Source: Deltaproteobacteria bacterium
GTDB taxonomy: Bacteria > Desulfobacterota > Syntrophia > Syntrophales > Smithellaceae
Direction: 5' to 3'
Assembly (NCBI GenBank): GCA_019136325.1
Contig: JAGVUJ010000164.1
Location: 1-5,537, forward strand
Length of the DNA stretch: 5,537 nucleotides
This document shows, piece by piece, positions 5,531-5,537 of this stretch. Both the position numbers and the translations under genes were made by a program. A model generated the notes under the pieces. It searched no databases and was not told the DNA's origin. It saw only the letters and a list, made by a program, of their open reading frames with translations. Numbering within the stretch: position 1 is the first letter of the stretch; each line of letters opens with the position of its first letter.

Positions 5531-5537
5531 TCATCGC

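Noticed and set aside
1..5537. CRISPR array, tRNA, rRNA, riboswitch, or complete insertion sequence
   Set aside because: I saw no regularly spaced repeats, no RNA-gene signature and no transposase; the only hint of a mobile element is the short REP-like string in the 4643-4759 spacer.

Overview
The window looks like ordinary bacterial chromosome: dense genes, Shine-Dalgarno sites, sigma-70-type promoters and TTG/ATG starts. A proteobacterial source fits best, because the left end holds a large HrpA-type DEAH helicase close to the enterobacterial protein and the regulator is an AraC protein with a proteobacterial-style ligand-binding half. A deltaproteobacterium (Desulfobacterota) is my guess, but nothing here is diagnostic.

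Layout: (1) Positions 1-1309, minus strand: the N-terminal third of hrpA, an ATP-dependent RNA helicase. It runs off the left edge and is broken by a one-base frameshift at about 797-802. (2) 1310-1520: a spacer with a plausible hrpA promoter. (3) 1521-2555, minus strand: an AraC-family regulator. (4) 2556-2676: a compact divergent control region in which two good promoters face away from each other with almost coincident -35 hexamers, overlaid by a 7-bp inverted repeat. (5) 2677-4642, plus strand: a three-gene membrane-protein operon. The first gene is a CruF/DUF422-type 'carotenoid biosynthesis' membrane protein, the second looks like a diverged paralogue of it, and the third is a 67-residue two-helix membrane protein whose ribosome binding site overlaps the preceding stop codon. 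(6) 4643-4759: a spacer between convergent genes with a possible REP-like remnant. (7) 4760-5491, minus strand: a PlsC-type lysophospholipid acyltransferase.

How they may work together: the AraC regulator and the divergent membrane operon form a self-contained cassette between two household genes (RNA helicase and phospholipid acyltransferase). The shared promoter region suggests that the regulator controls both itself and the operon. If the DUF422 proteins act on a polyprenoid or carotenoid-like lipid, the cassette could be an inducible membrane-lipid modification module. No other carotenoid genes (crtE, crtB, crtI) lie in the window, so the substrate is open. The tandem, apparently paralogous DUF422 pair under one regulator is the most interesting element.
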